Origin: Hyphomicrobiales bacterium
GTDB lineage: Bacteria; Pseudomonadota; Alphaproteobacteria; Rhizobiales; Aestuariivirgaceae
Direction: 5' to 3'
NCBI GenBank assembly: GCA_020029455.1
Contig: JAIBJH010000017.1
Coordinates: forward strand, 1 to 22,022
DNA: 22,022 nt
Made by a program: the position numbers and the translations under genes. The notes under the pieces were generated by a model. It saw only the letters and a list, made by a program, of their open reading frames with translations, did not search any database and was not told the DNA's origin. Below are positions 14,592 to 22,022 of this stretch, one piece after another. Within the stretch, counting starts at the first letter, position 1. Each line of letters opens with the position of its first letter.

Positions 14592-14975
14592 TCAATCTTT
14601 TTTCAAGTCCCGCGCCACCGCCGGGCTCTTGAGCAGGTCATCAATCTTGGAGGCATAGTCCAGGGCCGTATCGGACCTGAAGCGCAGTTCCGGCATGAAC
14701 TTCATGTCGAGCTTCGGCGCCAGAAGCCCCTTGATGTAACGCTGATTTCTTGTGCAAGCGTGGAGCACCTTTTTTCCTTCCGCCGGAACGAGCGGCCGTA
14801 CGAAGGCGGTCGCAATCTTGAGATCCGGCGACATCTGCACCTCGACCACGCTGAACTTGAGTTTCTCGAGCTCGGGATCGCCCGTCTCGCCACGCATGAA
14901 CACATCCGCCAGCGCATGGCGGATCAATTCGCCGGCGCGCAGCATCCGTTGTGATGGGGCCGAGCCATGGCTCAT
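14592..14975 (-). CDS. rbfA: ribosome-binding factor A
   Basis: A 127-residue 30S maturation factor that helps process the 16S 5' end. It shows the KH-like RbfA fold: SQRMLRAGELIRHALADVF, VVEVQMSPDLKIATAFVRPL, IKGLLAPKLDMKFMPELRF and SDTALDYASKIDDLL. The start at 14975 has GGGAG 7 bases upstream; the open frame further upstream lacks family likeness. It lies 84 bases after fosX on the same strand, so it is probably still in the nusA-infB transcript. Confidence 0.96.
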   Translation of the reverse strand: MSHGSAPSQRMLRAGELIRHALADVFMRGETGDPELEKLKFSVVEVQMSPDLKIATAFVRPLVPAEGKKVLHACTRNQRYIKGLLAPKLDMKFMPELRFRSDTALDYASKIDDLLKSPAVARDLKKD

Positions 14976-15059
14976 TGTACCGCTCCCATCTCCATCATTC
15001 CGTGCGTGCCCTGCACTTGCGAAGCAAGGGCGGGGCGCGACACGGAACCCCACTTTGGT

Positions 15060-15470
15060 TCATTGCCGATGCTTCCCATAGCGCTGCAGCCGCTCTTCCA
15101 GCGTACCGGTGTGGAGTTCAAAAAGATGGTTGTCATGGTCATGGAAATAGAGCGATTGTCCCTCGCCGTCCACCCGTGGGCGCGGCGGCTTTACGTCAAG
15201 GCCCAAGCGCTCAATCGCCACGCGAGCCTTCTCCAATTGCTCATCGGAAACCTTGAAGGCCACATGGTTGTAAGTGCGTGAAGGCAGGCTCTCACCCTCC
15301 ATGATCGCAATCCAGAGGCCGCCAGCAATAAAGAATTTCTCCCGCGACGTGCTGAAGCTCTGGTCGCCTGACGAGTAGACCTCCTCACCACCCAGCACCT
15401 CGGTGATGATCCGACCCATCTTGTCGAGATCGCGGACAATGAAGGTGAGATGCGATAGGCCCTCGATCAA
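15060..15470 (-). CDS. fosX: FosX-type fosfomycin epoxide hydrolase
   Basis: A 136-residue VOC (glyoxalase) fold protein. FosX adds water to the epoxide of fosfomycin using Mn(II). Starting at the TTG (15470), the residues fall exactly on FosX numbering: metal ligands His7 (MIEGLSH), His69 (TYNHVAF) and Glu118 (NHLFELH), and the catalytic base Glu44 (TSREKFF), which separates FosX from the thiol transferases FosA and FosB. IYSSGD-like and PPRPRVDGEG blocks and the ending GTLEERLQRYG also match the family. The TTG overlaps the infB stop as TTGA, suggesting coupled translation; an in-frame ATG at 15506 would add 12 residues unknown in the family. Fosfomycin resistance is expected from homology but needs expression data. 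Confidence 0.92.
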   Translation of the reverse strand: MIEGLSHLTFIVRDLDKMGRIITEVLGGEEVYSSGDQSFSTSREKFFIAGGLWIAIMEGESLPSRTYNHVAFKVSDEQLEKARVAIERLGLDVKPPRPRVDGEGQSLYFHDHDNHLFELHTGTLEERLQRYGKHRQ

Positions 15471-18049
15471 GCCAGCGTCCGCGCCACCTTTTCCACGCGG
15501 AAGCATTCGATCACGTCATCCTTGCGCATGTCCTGGTAGTTTTCGAAAGCCATGCCGCATTCGGTTCCGGAAGCCACCTCGCGCACCTCGTCCTTGAAGC
15601 GCTTCAAGGTCGAGAGTGTGCCCTCGTGGATCACCACGTTGTCACGGATCAAACGCACCTTGGCACCGCGTTCCACCTTGCCTTCGGTGACAAGGCAGCC
15701 CGCCACCTTGCCGACCTTGGTGATATTGAAGACTTCCAGGATGCGGGCATTGCCGATGAATGTTTCGCGCAGTTCCGGCGCGAGCTGGCCGGCCATCGCC
15801 GCCTTGATGTCATCAACGAGGTCATAGATGATGTTGTAATAGCGGACCTCGATGCCTTGGGCTTGCGCCGCATCGCGCGCCTGGCCGTTGGCGCGCACGT
15901 TAAAGCCCAGCACCACGGCGCCAGAGGCCGCCGCGAGAGAAATATCGCTCTCGGAAATGCCGCCCACCGCATAGTGCACCACGCGCGCGCGGATTTCCTC
16001 GTTGCCGATCTTTTCAAGCGCCTGCACGATGGCTTCGGCAGAACCCTGCACGTCTGCCTTGACCAGGATCGGGAATTCCTTGCGGCCTGCCTGAGCCATC
16101 TGGCTCATCATGGATTCGAGCGAAGCCCGCGCAGCGCCGCCGGCACCGCGCTTCTCGCGCCGCTGCCGCTCACGGTAATCGGTGATCTCACGGGCCCGCG
16201 CTTCATTCGGCACCACGTCAAAACGGTCGCCCGCTTCCGGCGCTGAATTGAGGCCCAGAACTTCGACAGGAACGGAAGGCCCTGCTTCCTTCAGCATTTC
16301 GCCGCGCTCGTTCACCAGTGCGCGCACCCGGCCCCAGGCCGAACCGGCAACAAAGATATCGCCATGCTTCAGCGTGCCGCGCTGCACCAGCACGGTGGCA
16401 ACAGGCCCGCGGCCCTTGTCGAGTTGTGCTTCAACAACAAGCCCACCCGCCTCGCGGTCAGGATTGGCCTTGAGGTCGAGAACTTCCGCCTGCAAGAGAA
16501 TGGTTTCCAGCAGCTTGTCGAGATTGGTGCCCTTGAGCGCTGAGACTTCAACGTCGAGCACGTCACCACCCATGCTTTCGGCCACGAGGTCATACTGCAA
16601 GAGGTCGGTGCGTACCCGCGTCGCGTTCGCACCCGGCTTGTCCATCTTGTTGATGGCGACAATGATCGGCACCTCTGCCGCCTTCGCATGATTAATTGAC
16701 TCAACAGTCTGCGGCTTGACGCCATCATCGGCAGCGACAACAAGCACGGCGATATCCGTTGCCTTGGCGCCGCGCGCGCGCATGGAGGTGAAGGCTTCAT
16801 GGCCTGGCGTATCGATGAAGGTGATGAGGCCGCGAGGCGTATTCACCTGGTAGGCGCCGATATGCTGGGTAATGCCGCCTGCTTCGCCTGAGACCACATT
16901 GGTCTTGCGGATGGCATCGAGCAGCGATGTCTTGCCGTGATCGACGTGACCCATGATGGTGACGACCGGCGGACGCGACTTCAGGTTTTCGGGCGCATCC
17001 GTATCGCCGTCGAGGCTTTCCACCACATCGGACTCGGACACGCGCTTCACCTTGTGTCCCATTTCCTCGGCGACGAGTTGGGCCGTGTCGGCATCGACCA
17101 CGTCGTTGATCGTGTGCATCTGGCCCTGCTTCATCAGCAGCTTGATGATGTCGACAGCACGTTCTGCCATGCGGTTCGACAGTTCCTGGATGGTAAGAGC
17201 TTCCGGGATCACGATTTCGCGCGACACTTTTTCCGTCGGCATCTGGAAGCCATGCGCCTTGTTCTTGAGGCGCTCGGTGCGGCGGCGGAAGGCCGCAATG
17301 GAACGGCCGCGGTCACCGCCCTCTTCATCAAGGGCATTGGCGAGCGTCAGGCGGCCACGATTTTCCTTCTTGGCAATGTCGGCCTTGCTGCGCGTCGGCG
17401 CCACGGGCTTGACGACACGGGCCGCGCCCAGACGGCTTGCTCCCGGCCGGAAGACACCGCCGGAACTGCGGCGCGGCGCTTCGGCTTCTTCCTCCTCATC
17501 ACGGGCGGGGCCACGGGGCGTCAACTTCTTGGCGGCCTCTTCGGCCTTTCGGCGGCCCTGCTCTTCAACCTGGTGACGGGCGTCATCTTCCGCCTTGCGG
17601 CGGGCGGCAGCTTCGCGCTCAACCTGGTCGCGCTCCTCCTGCGACTTGCGGCGGACAAGTTCCTCTTCCTGGCGTTTGCGCTCTTGCGCTTCGCGGACGC
17701 GGGAATCGGCAAGGGCGCGCTCACGCGCCTCGCGCTCGTCAGCCGTCAGTGTGCGGAGCACCACGCCCGAACGGGAAGGTGCCGGTCCAGCAGGCGCCGC
17801 GGGCCTCGATCCGGCAGGTGCTTCCTGCACGGCAACCTTTGGCTTCGGCTGGAAGCCCTGGCGCTGCTCGACAACGGGCGCAGCCGGCTTTGTGTCTTCG
17901 CCGAAGCGCTTGCGCTTTGTCTCCACCACCACCGTCTTGGTGCGGCCGTGAGAGAAGCTCTGCTTCACGCGCGACTGTTCCACTGCAGGGCGCTTCAATG
18001 TCAGCGTGCCGCCCAGTTTCTTGCCGTCTTTGTCCGTCGTATCGTTCAT
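15467..18049 (-). CDS. infB: translation initiation factor IF-2
   Basis: An 860-residue GTPase that brings fMet-tRNA to the 30S subunit. The first roughly 260 residues are low-complexity and charged (a long Arg/Glu-rich helix at about 100-170). Then comes the conserved core: G1 GHVDHGKT (367-374), G3 DTPGH (413-417), G4 NKMD (467-470), followed by domains II-IV to the end VEKVARTLA. The start at 18049 (MNDTTDKDGKKLGGTLTL) is the usual alphaproteobacterial N-terminus with a GAGAG Shine-Dalgarno. It follows ylxR by 40 bases; its stop overlaps the fosX start. Confidence 0.98.
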   Translation of the reverse strand: MNDTTDKDGKKLGGTLTLKRPAVEQSRVKQSFSHGRTKTVVVETKRKRFGEDTKPAAPVVEQRQGFQPKPKVAVQEAPAGSRPAAPAGPAPSRSGVVLRTLTADEREARERALADSRVREAQERKRQEEELVRRKSQEERDQVEREAAARRKAEDDARHQVEEQGRRKAEEAAKKLTPRGPARDEEEEAEAPRRSSGGVFRPGASRLGAARVVKPVAPTRSKADIAKKENRGRLTLANALDEEGGDRGRSIAAFRRRTERLKNKAHGFQMPTEKVSREIVIPEALTIQELSNRMAERAVDIIKLLMKQGQMHTINDVVDADTAQLVAEEMGHKVKRVSESDVVESLDGDTDAPENLKSRPPVVTIMGHVDHGKTSLLDAIRKTNVVSGEAGGITQHIGAYQVNTPRGLITFIDTPGHEAFTSMRARGAKATDIAVLVVAADDGVKPQTVESINHAKAAEVPIIVAINKMDKPGANATRVRTDLLQYDLVAESMGGDVLDVEVSALKGTNLDKLLETILLQAEVLDLKANPDREAGGLVVEAQLDKGRGPVATVLVQRGTLKHGDIFVAGSAWGRVRALVNERGEMLKEAGPSVPVEVLGLNSAPEAGDRFDVVPNEARAREITDYRERQRREKRGAGGAARASLESMMSQMAQAGRKEFPILVKADVQGSAEAIVQALEKIGNEEIRARVVHYAVGGISESDISLAAASGAVVLGFNVRANGQARDAAQAQGIEVRYYNIIYDLVDDIKAAMAGQLAPELRETFIGNARILEVFNITKVGKVAGCLVTEGKVERGAKVRLIRDNVVIHEGTLSTLKRFKDEVREVASGTECGMAFENYQDMRKDDVIECFRVEKVARTLA

Positions 18050-18089
18050 AAACTCTCTTCTGTCAGGCAGGGCCTAATCCCTATCCAAC

Positions 18090-18650
18090 CTACTGCTTTC
18101 CTTCGTATCTTTCCACGCGGCCAATATGATAGCGGAGCCGCGAGGCAAGACCGCCTGCCGCAACGGCAGCATGTATCACATTTGCCCGCCCAAATGCCAA
18201 ATCCATTTCAGCCGAAGTAAATGCCGCCGAAATCAGCGTTTCCGGCTGCGCTGCGCGGTTGATCTTGCGGCAGCCATCCTCCGATGCTTCCACGGCATGA
18301 AGGAGAACTTTCACCGGCCCCTTGGTCAGAGCTTGCTCTACCTTGGTGGCGCCCGAAACCGCTTCCCCCGCCTTCCGCGCCAGCATCAGATGCGACAGTG
18401 CCTGCTGCCGCAATTGTGTTCCGACGCGGTCCGCAAGATCTTCCGGTGCGCGGCACTCACTTTCAAAACCGCGCCGGAAGGCCTGCTTCTTGACGGCCTC
18501 AGCCACCTGGCCCCGCGAAAGACTGACCCAGGTGCCACGACCCGGCAGCTTGCGCGCCAGATCCGGCACCACTTCACCTTCGGGAGACAGCGCAAAACGC
18601 ACAAGCTCATCCTCCGGCAGGGACTGCCGGGTGACGATGCACATGCGCAT
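18090..18650 (-). CDS. ylxR: YlxR (DUF448) family RNA-binding protein with L7Ae-like C-terminal domain
   Basis: A 186-residue protein. The N-terminal YlxR domain shows RMCIVTRQSLPEDEL, VVPDLARKLPGRGTWVS and AFRRGF. The C-terminal half (from QQALSHLMLARKAGEAVSGATKVEQAL) is like the L7Ae/L30e fold. This fusion between nusA and infB is typical of alphaproteobacteria. YlxR binds RNA and in some bacteria affects RNase P; the role here is not shown. The ATG at 18650 lacks a clear ribosome-binding site, and the reading frame is open further upstream into the nusA end, so the true start may be an earlier non-ATG codon. Translation may depend on nusA ribosomes. Confidence 0.88.
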   Translation of the reverse strand: MRMCIVTRQSLPEDELVRFALSPEGEVVPDLARKLPGRGTWVSLSRGQVAEAVKKQAFRRGFESECRAPEDLADRVGTQLRQQALSHLMLARKAGEAVSGATKVEQALTKGPVKVLLHAVEASEDGCRKINRAAQPETLISAAFTSAEMDLAFGRANVIHAAVAAGGLASRLRYHIGRVERYEGKQ

Positions 18651-18691
18651 CGCTGGTGTTACATCACCAACTTCCTGTCTCGCAGCCTGGT

Positions 18692-20299
18692 TCAGGTGCT
18701 CGCCTCCGCCTGTGGCTCCGCCTCTGCTTCAGGCTCTGGAGCCGGCAATTCGATCCAACCCAGCTTGACGCGCGCCCGGAGGATCAGGTCATTGGCTTCC
18801 TCGGCCCCGACATCTAGGCCCGTGAAAGCGCCTTCAAACTTCTTGGTCTCGCCATCCTTGCGCTCGGTCCAACCCGTTAGGTCGTCCGTCGCACAATCGG
18901 CAAGATCCTCAAGCGTTTTAACGCCCGCCTCACCAAGCGCCACCAGCATTTCCGGTGTCAGCCCCTCAAGGCCCGCCAGATCGTCGGTGACACCGAGAGA
19001 CTTGCGCTTGTCCTCAAACTCCTGGGCCCGCCGGTCCAGATAGTTGCGCGCCCGGGTTTGCAGCTCTTCGGCCATTGTCTCATCAAGTCCTTCGATAGAG
19101 GAAATTTCGCGAGGTTCAACCGCCACCAGCTCATCGGCTTTCGTGAAGCCTTCTGAAGCCAGCAACTGCGCCAGCGTTTCATCCACATCCAGCGCTTCGA
19201 TAAAGTGCAGGGTGCGGCCGGCGAATTCCTTCTGGCGGCGTTCGGATTCTTCCGCTTCCGTCAGGATGTCGATATCCCAGCCGGTAAGCTGCGAGGCAAG
19301 ACGCACATTCTGGCCACGCCGGCCGATGGCGAGCGAAAGCTGCTCATCCGGCACTACCACCTCGATGCGCTCCACCTCTTCATCAAGCACCACCTTGGCA
19401 ACTTCCGCAGGCGCCAAAGCATTCACCACGAAGGTTGCCACATCCGGCGACCACTGGATGATGTCGATCTTCTCGCCCTGCAATTCGTTGACGACGGCTT
19501 GGACGCGCGATCCCCTCATGCCGACGCAAGCGCCAACCGGATCGATGGAGCCGTCGCGCGAACGCACCGCAATCTTGGCACGGGAGCCAGGATCACGCGC
19601 TACCGAAACAACCTCGACCACATTGTCATAGATTTCCGGAACTTCCTGGCCAAAGAGCTTGGCCATGAATTGCGGATGGGTGCGCGACAGGAAAATCTGG
19701 GGCCCACGCTGCTCGCGGCGCACGTCATAGACATAGGCGCGGATGCGGTCGCCGGGGCGGAACGCTTCGCGTGGCAGTGATTCATCGCGGCGCACAATGC
19801 CTTCGCCACGGCCAAGATCGACGATCACATTGCCGTATTCCGCACGCTTCACCACACCGCTGACGATCTCGCCGATGCGGTCCTTGTATTCCTCATACAT
19901 CCGGTCGCGCTCAGCATCGCGCACCTTCTGCACAATCACCTGCTTGGCTGATTGCGCGGCGATGCGCCCGAACTCGATGGGAGGCAGAGGCTCGGCGATA
20001 AAGTCGCCCACCTGCGCCGCGGGGTTTTTCTTCGAGGCTTCCTTGAGGGAAATCTGCGTCGACTCATTGTCGATTGTTTCAACCACCTGCAGAAGCCGGT
20101 TGAGCCGTGTCTCGCCCGTTTTGGCATCGATCTCGGCGCGGATTTCGTTTTCCGCGCCATAGCGCGCTTTGGCGGCCCGCGTGATGGCGTCCTCCATCGC
20201 TTCGAGCACGATCGACTTGTCGATCACCTTCTCGCGCGCCACTGCATCGGCGATCTGCAAGAGCTCAAGCCTGTTGGCGCTGATTGCTGTGTTAGCCAT
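18692..20299 (-). CDS. nusA: transcription termination/antitermination factor NusA
   Basis: A 535-residue RNA polymerase-associated factor controlling pausing, termination and antitermination. In order: N-terminal polymerase-binding domain (ANRLELLQIADAVAREK), S1 domain (GEIVSGVVKRAEYGNVIVDLG), KH1 (DPVGACVGMRGSRVQAVVNE), KH2 (QLSLAIGRRGQNVRLASQLTG), then C-terminal helix-hairpin-helix repeats (LLASEGFTKADELV, LVALGEAGVKTLEDLA) and an acidic tail. The start at 20299 is set by AAGGA just upstream and overlaps the last bases of rimP by 8, indicating coupling. Confidence 0.98.
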   Translation of the reverse strand: MANTAISANRLELLQIADAVAREKVIDKSIVLEAMEDAITRAAKARYGAENEIRAEIDAKTGETRLNRLLQVVETIDNESTQISLKEASKKNPAAQVGDFIAEPLPPIEFGRIAAQSAKQVIVQKVRDAERDRMYEEYKDRIGEIVSGVVKRAEYGNVIVDLGRGEGIVRRDESLPREAFRPGDRIRAYVYDVRREQRGPQIFLSRTHPQFMAKLFGQEVPEIYDNVVEVVSVARDPGSRAKIAVRSRDGSIDPVGACVGMRGSRVQAVVNELQGEKIDIIQWSPDVATFVVNALAPAEVAKVVLDEEVERIEVVVPDEQLSLAIGRRGQNVRLASQLTGWDIDILTEAEESERRQKEFAGRTLHFIEALDVDETLAQLLASEGFTKADELVAVEPREISSIEGLDETMAEELQTRARNYLDRRAQEFEDKRKSLGVTDDLAGLEGLTPEMLVALGEAGVKTLEDLADCATDDLTGWTERKDGETKKFEGAFTGLDVGAEEANDLILRARVKLGWIELPAPEPEAEAEPQAEAST

Positions 20300-20909
20300 T
20301 TTCTTCCTTTTCCTCCTCAGCGTTGGAAATCTGGTCCTCGGCGATCTCCGAGCCGTCGCCATAGCCCTTTGGGGCATGGCGGGCTCTCGCCGCTTCGATA
20401 AGTTCGTCCGTCAAAACAAGATGGGCATCGGCGATATCCTTGAAGGGAATGCCGACAAGAATTTTCTCCGAGCCGCCTTCGGGATTGTCGATGTAGAGGC
20501 GAACCTCGCCATCCTCATAGCCCTCGATAATGCCACGGAAACGCTTGCGCCCGGCTTGCGGCACCGCCATCTCGATTTTCGTATCGTGCCCGGCCCAATC
20601 CTCGAAATCCTGGGCGCGCACCAGCGGCCTGTCGATGCCCGGCGATGAGACTTCGAGAAGATAACGCGAACTGATGGGGTCCGCGACATCAAGCATCGGC
20701 GAAAAGGCCCGCGAAAACTGCGCGCAGTCGTCAATGGTGAAGGAGCCGTCGGGCCGCTCCGCCATGATCTGCACGGTGGAACCGATCATTTTAACGCGCA
20801 CCAGCCGGAAGCCCATGGAGGCAAGCACAGGCTCCGCCAATGCAGCAATGCGCTGGGCGGGGCCGGTTTCCCGGGCAAGTCGAATGTTCTGGTCCGTCGT
20901 GGCTTCCAT
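20292..20909 (-). CDS. rimP: ribosome maturation factor RimP
   Basis: A 205-residue 30S assembly factor. Family blocks: RIAALAEPVLASMGFRLV, VQIMAERPDGSFTIDDC, YLLEVSSPGIDRPL and KRFRGIIEGYEDGEVRLYI. The C-terminal tail (from about 180) is acidic and longer than in many relatives. It is first in the minus-strand cluster. The ATG at 20909 follows an intrinsic terminator by only 8 bases and has no Shine-Dalgarno in that gap (ATTACCC), so its translation is either leaderless-like or regulated by the leader structure. Confidence 0.95.
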   Translation of the reverse strand: MEATTDQNIRLARETGPAQRIAALAEPVLASMGFRLVRVKMIGSTVQIMAERPDGSFTIDDCAQFSRAFSPMLDVADPISSRYLLEVSSPGIDRPLVRAQDFEDWAGHDTKIEMAVPQAGRKRFRGIIEGYEDGEVRLYIDNPEGGSEKILVGIPFKDIADAHLVLTDELIEAARARHAPKGYGDGSEIAEDQISNAEEEKEENG

Positions 20910-20917
20910 TGGGTAAT

Positions 20918-20944
20918 AAAAAAAGCGGGCCCCTTTCGGGGCCC
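20918..20944 (-). terminator. intrinsic terminator / attenuator in front of rimP
   Basis: On the minus strand, GGGCCCC and GGGGCCC form a 7-bp all-GC stem with loop GAAA, followed by GC and seven U residues. The structure ends 8 bases before the rimP start codon. Its position inside the operon leader argues for attenuation rather than termination of the PPOX gene, which ends about 155 bases earlier. Confidence 0.85.
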
Positions 20945-20951
20945 ACTCTCA

Positions 20952-21029
20952 TGCTCCTCTTTCGAGGCTATGTGAGTGAACTCGTGAACTGTCACATAGG
21001 CCTTTTGCCGCCATTTCACAAGGGGAGCA
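20952..21029 (-). promoter_or_regulatory. structured rimP leader hairpin
   Basis: On the minus strand CTATGTGA (20999-20992) pairs with TCACATAG (20975-20968), extended by GGC/GCC with one bulged base. Around it, TGCTCC (21029-21024) pairs with GGAGCA (20957-20952). It lies just upstream of the terminator, the layout of an attenuation leader. Rfam lists a rimP leader family; membership cannot be judged by eye. Confidence 0.5.
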
Positions 21030-21037
21030 GATTCTTC

Positions 21038-21066
21038 TTGACTTTAGTCCTGCGATAGGCTATATA
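21038..21066 (+). promoter_or_regulatory. near-consensus promoter on the plus strand, antisense to the PPOX gene
   Basis: TTGACT (21038-21043) and TATATA (21061-21066) are spaced by exactly 17 bases. It points into the 3' end of the opposite-strand PPOX gene; the nearest plus-strand gene starts at 21720. Confidence 0.4.
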
Positions 21067-21099
21067 GCCTTCATGATCCATTTTTTCTGGTTTCTCGTT

Positions 21100-21648
21100 C
21101 TAGTCTTCCGCAATGCCGGCCTCCCTGCCGTCAATGCTCAGGCGGTTCTTGCGGGCCCAATAGGCCCGGACGCCCTCCTCACCAAGCTCCTCATAAAAGG
21201 GAAGCAATTCTTCCGGCCCGCGCTGACTTGCAAACCGCATCACCGGTACTCCGGTACCGCAAGAAACCTGGGCAAGCTCGACGGAGAAATCGAAAACCTG
21301 CCGCGCCCCGGCCATGGCGGAAAAGTGCCCGCTCACCCACCCCCAATCAAGGTCGCGTGGATGAATGGCGCGTGCCGTGCCATAGACCCGCAAGATGCGC
21401 GCCTCGCCTTCAAAGGCGCAGAACATCAGGGTCATGCGCGCATCTTCGCGCAAATGGGCCGCCGTCTCGTTGCCGCTGCCAGAAAGGTTGAGCCAGACGA
21501 TGCGGCGGTGATCGAGAACCCGCAGGCTGTCCAGTCCCTTGGGCGAGAGATTGACCCGGCCAGAAAGCGCGGCAGTTGCCACGAAAAACATCGGCTGCGC
21601 CCGGATGAACTGGATCAGGGAAGGTGTAAGTTCGGTCGCCTTGGCCAT
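21100..21648 (-). CDS. PPOX-class flavin-binding protein (pyridoxamine 5'-phosphate oxidase family)
   Basis: A 182-residue single-domain protein of the split beta-barrel FMN-binding fold. Signatures: FIRAQPMFFVATAALSGRVNLSPKG at the N-terminus (written here from Phe14), RRIVWLNLSGSGNETAAHL, ARMTLMFCAFEG and ILRVYGTARAI. These are the flavin/phosphate-binding strands of the family. It is shorter than and distinct from true PdxH, so the substrate is unknown; F420 is a possible alternative cofactor in relatives. The ATG at 21648 has a weak Shine-Dalgarno. It is divergent from the acetyltransferase gene at 21720, and ends about 190 bases before rimP. Confidence 0.82.
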   Translation of the reverse strand: MAKATELTPSLIQFIRAQPMFFVATAALSGRVNLSPKGLDSLRVLDHRRIVWLNLSGSGNETAAHLREDARMTLMFCAFEGEARILRVYGTARAIHPRDLDWGWVSGHFSAMAGARQVFDFSVELAQVSCGTGVPVMRFASQRGPEELLPFYEELGEEGVRAYWARKNRLSIDGREAGIAED

Positions 21649-21719
21649 GGTGGTAAAGCTCTATGGCAAGTTGGTGCCAGCACTTGTCAGCAAGCCTCTA
21701 GCCGGCCTATCGCGGCATC

Positions 21720-22022
21720 ATGCTTTTCAACATCAGCACGCTGGGCGAATGTCCCCACTTTGCCGGCACCATTGCCGACCGCTGCTGGCACGCCTGGTGG
21801 CAGGATTCAGATTACTCCCTCAGTGAATACCGTGGCTGGCTGGATGAGTGCCTTGAAGGCAGGGAAGTCCCTGCCTGCTTCGTTGCCCGTGAAGACGAGA
21901 CATATCTGGGCTCCGCTTGCCCCATTGCCAATGATCTTGAGGCAAGGCCCCAATACACCCCATGGATCGCCGCTCTCTGGGTGGAAGAGTCCCATCGCCG
22001 CCAGGGCATCGCGACCGCCCTG
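21720..22022 (+). CDS. GNAT-family N-acetyltransferase, 3' end beyond the window
   Basis: The frame is open from ATG 21720 to the last base without a stop: 101 residues starting MLFNISTLGE. The block WIAALWVEESHRRQGIATAL holds the acetyl-CoA pyrophosphate-binding signature (R-R-Q-G-I-A) after strand 4, placing it in the GNAT superfamily. The tryptophan-rich start (RCWHAWWQD) and QYTPWIAALWV resemble small-molecule acetyltransferases. The acceptor is unknown and the C-terminal part is missing. Confidence 0.8.
   Translation, partial: MLFNISTLGECPHFAGTIADRCWHAWWQDSDYSLSEYRGWLDECLEGREVPACFVAREDETYLGSACPIANDLEARPQYTPWIAALWVEESHRRQGIATAL

Noticed and set aside
15471..15506. ATG start for fosX at 15506.
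   Set aside because: It would add 12 residues inside infB that FosX proteins lack; starting at TTG 15470 puts all catalytic residues at the family numbering.
16937..18220. Long open frame on the plus strand across the 5' half of infB.
   Set aside because: It is the complement of the charged low-complexity IF-2 N-terminus and shows no family likeness.
20910..21099. A tRNA gene ahead of rimP, as metY in E. coli.
   Set aside because: No cloverleaf, T-loop GTTCRA or acceptor stem could be found on either strand; the structures present are a simple hairpin and a terminator.

Overview
The window looks chromosomal and alphaproteobacterial, most likely Hyphomicrobiales (Rhizobiales). The evidence is the moderately high GC content, alphaproteobacterial-type NusA, IF-2, RimP and PNPase sequences, a FosX closely resembling the Mesorhizobium type, and palindromic intergenic elements of the kind common in that order. 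I cannot name a genus. No rRNA, tRNA, CRISPR array, insertion sequence or transposase was seen.

Left part (about 1-10028), accessory and probably cell-surface chemistry. Four ORFs (236-1420 minus, 1566-2675 plus, 2676-3932 minus, 4004-6280 minus) carry five copies of one module: a class I SAM-methyltransferase (Rossmann) domain fused to a P-loop kinase-like domain with a conserved C-terminal Trp-containing segment. The copies have decayed in complementary ways. One keeps the methyltransferase but has lost the Walker A lysine. Two keep the P-loop but have lost the SAM motif. One is intact in both halves. One gene is a head-to-tail double module. Upstream on the same minus strand are a 2-oxoglutarate/Fe(II) oxygenase-like gene (6277-7122), an APH/choline-kinase-fold kinase (7256-8290) and a stand-alone methyltransferase (8287-8952). 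A GT8-like glycosyltransferase (9120-10028) diverges from them. I infer a glycan (or other cell-surface polymer) decoration or capping system that adds methyl and phosphate groups, but no substrate can be read from the sequence.

Boundary (10029-10173). Two strong palindromic structures lie between the accessory block and pnp.

Right part (10174-20909), the conserved transcription/translation cluster on the minus strand, read right to left: rimP, nusA, ylxR, infB, rbfA, truB, rpsO, pnp. It has two interruptions. A fosX gene is translationally coupled to the end of infB through a TTGA overlap. A metallophosphoesterase gene on the opposite strand separates rbfA from truB. truB contains an internal block of much lower GC. 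A roughly 90-bp imperfect palindrome lies between rpsO and pnp. A canonical intrinsic terminator sits directly in front of the rimP start codon, suggesting attenuation of the whole operon.

Right end. A PPOX-class flavin-dependent protein (21100-21648 minus) and a GNAT acetyltransferase cut by the window end (21720 onward, plus).
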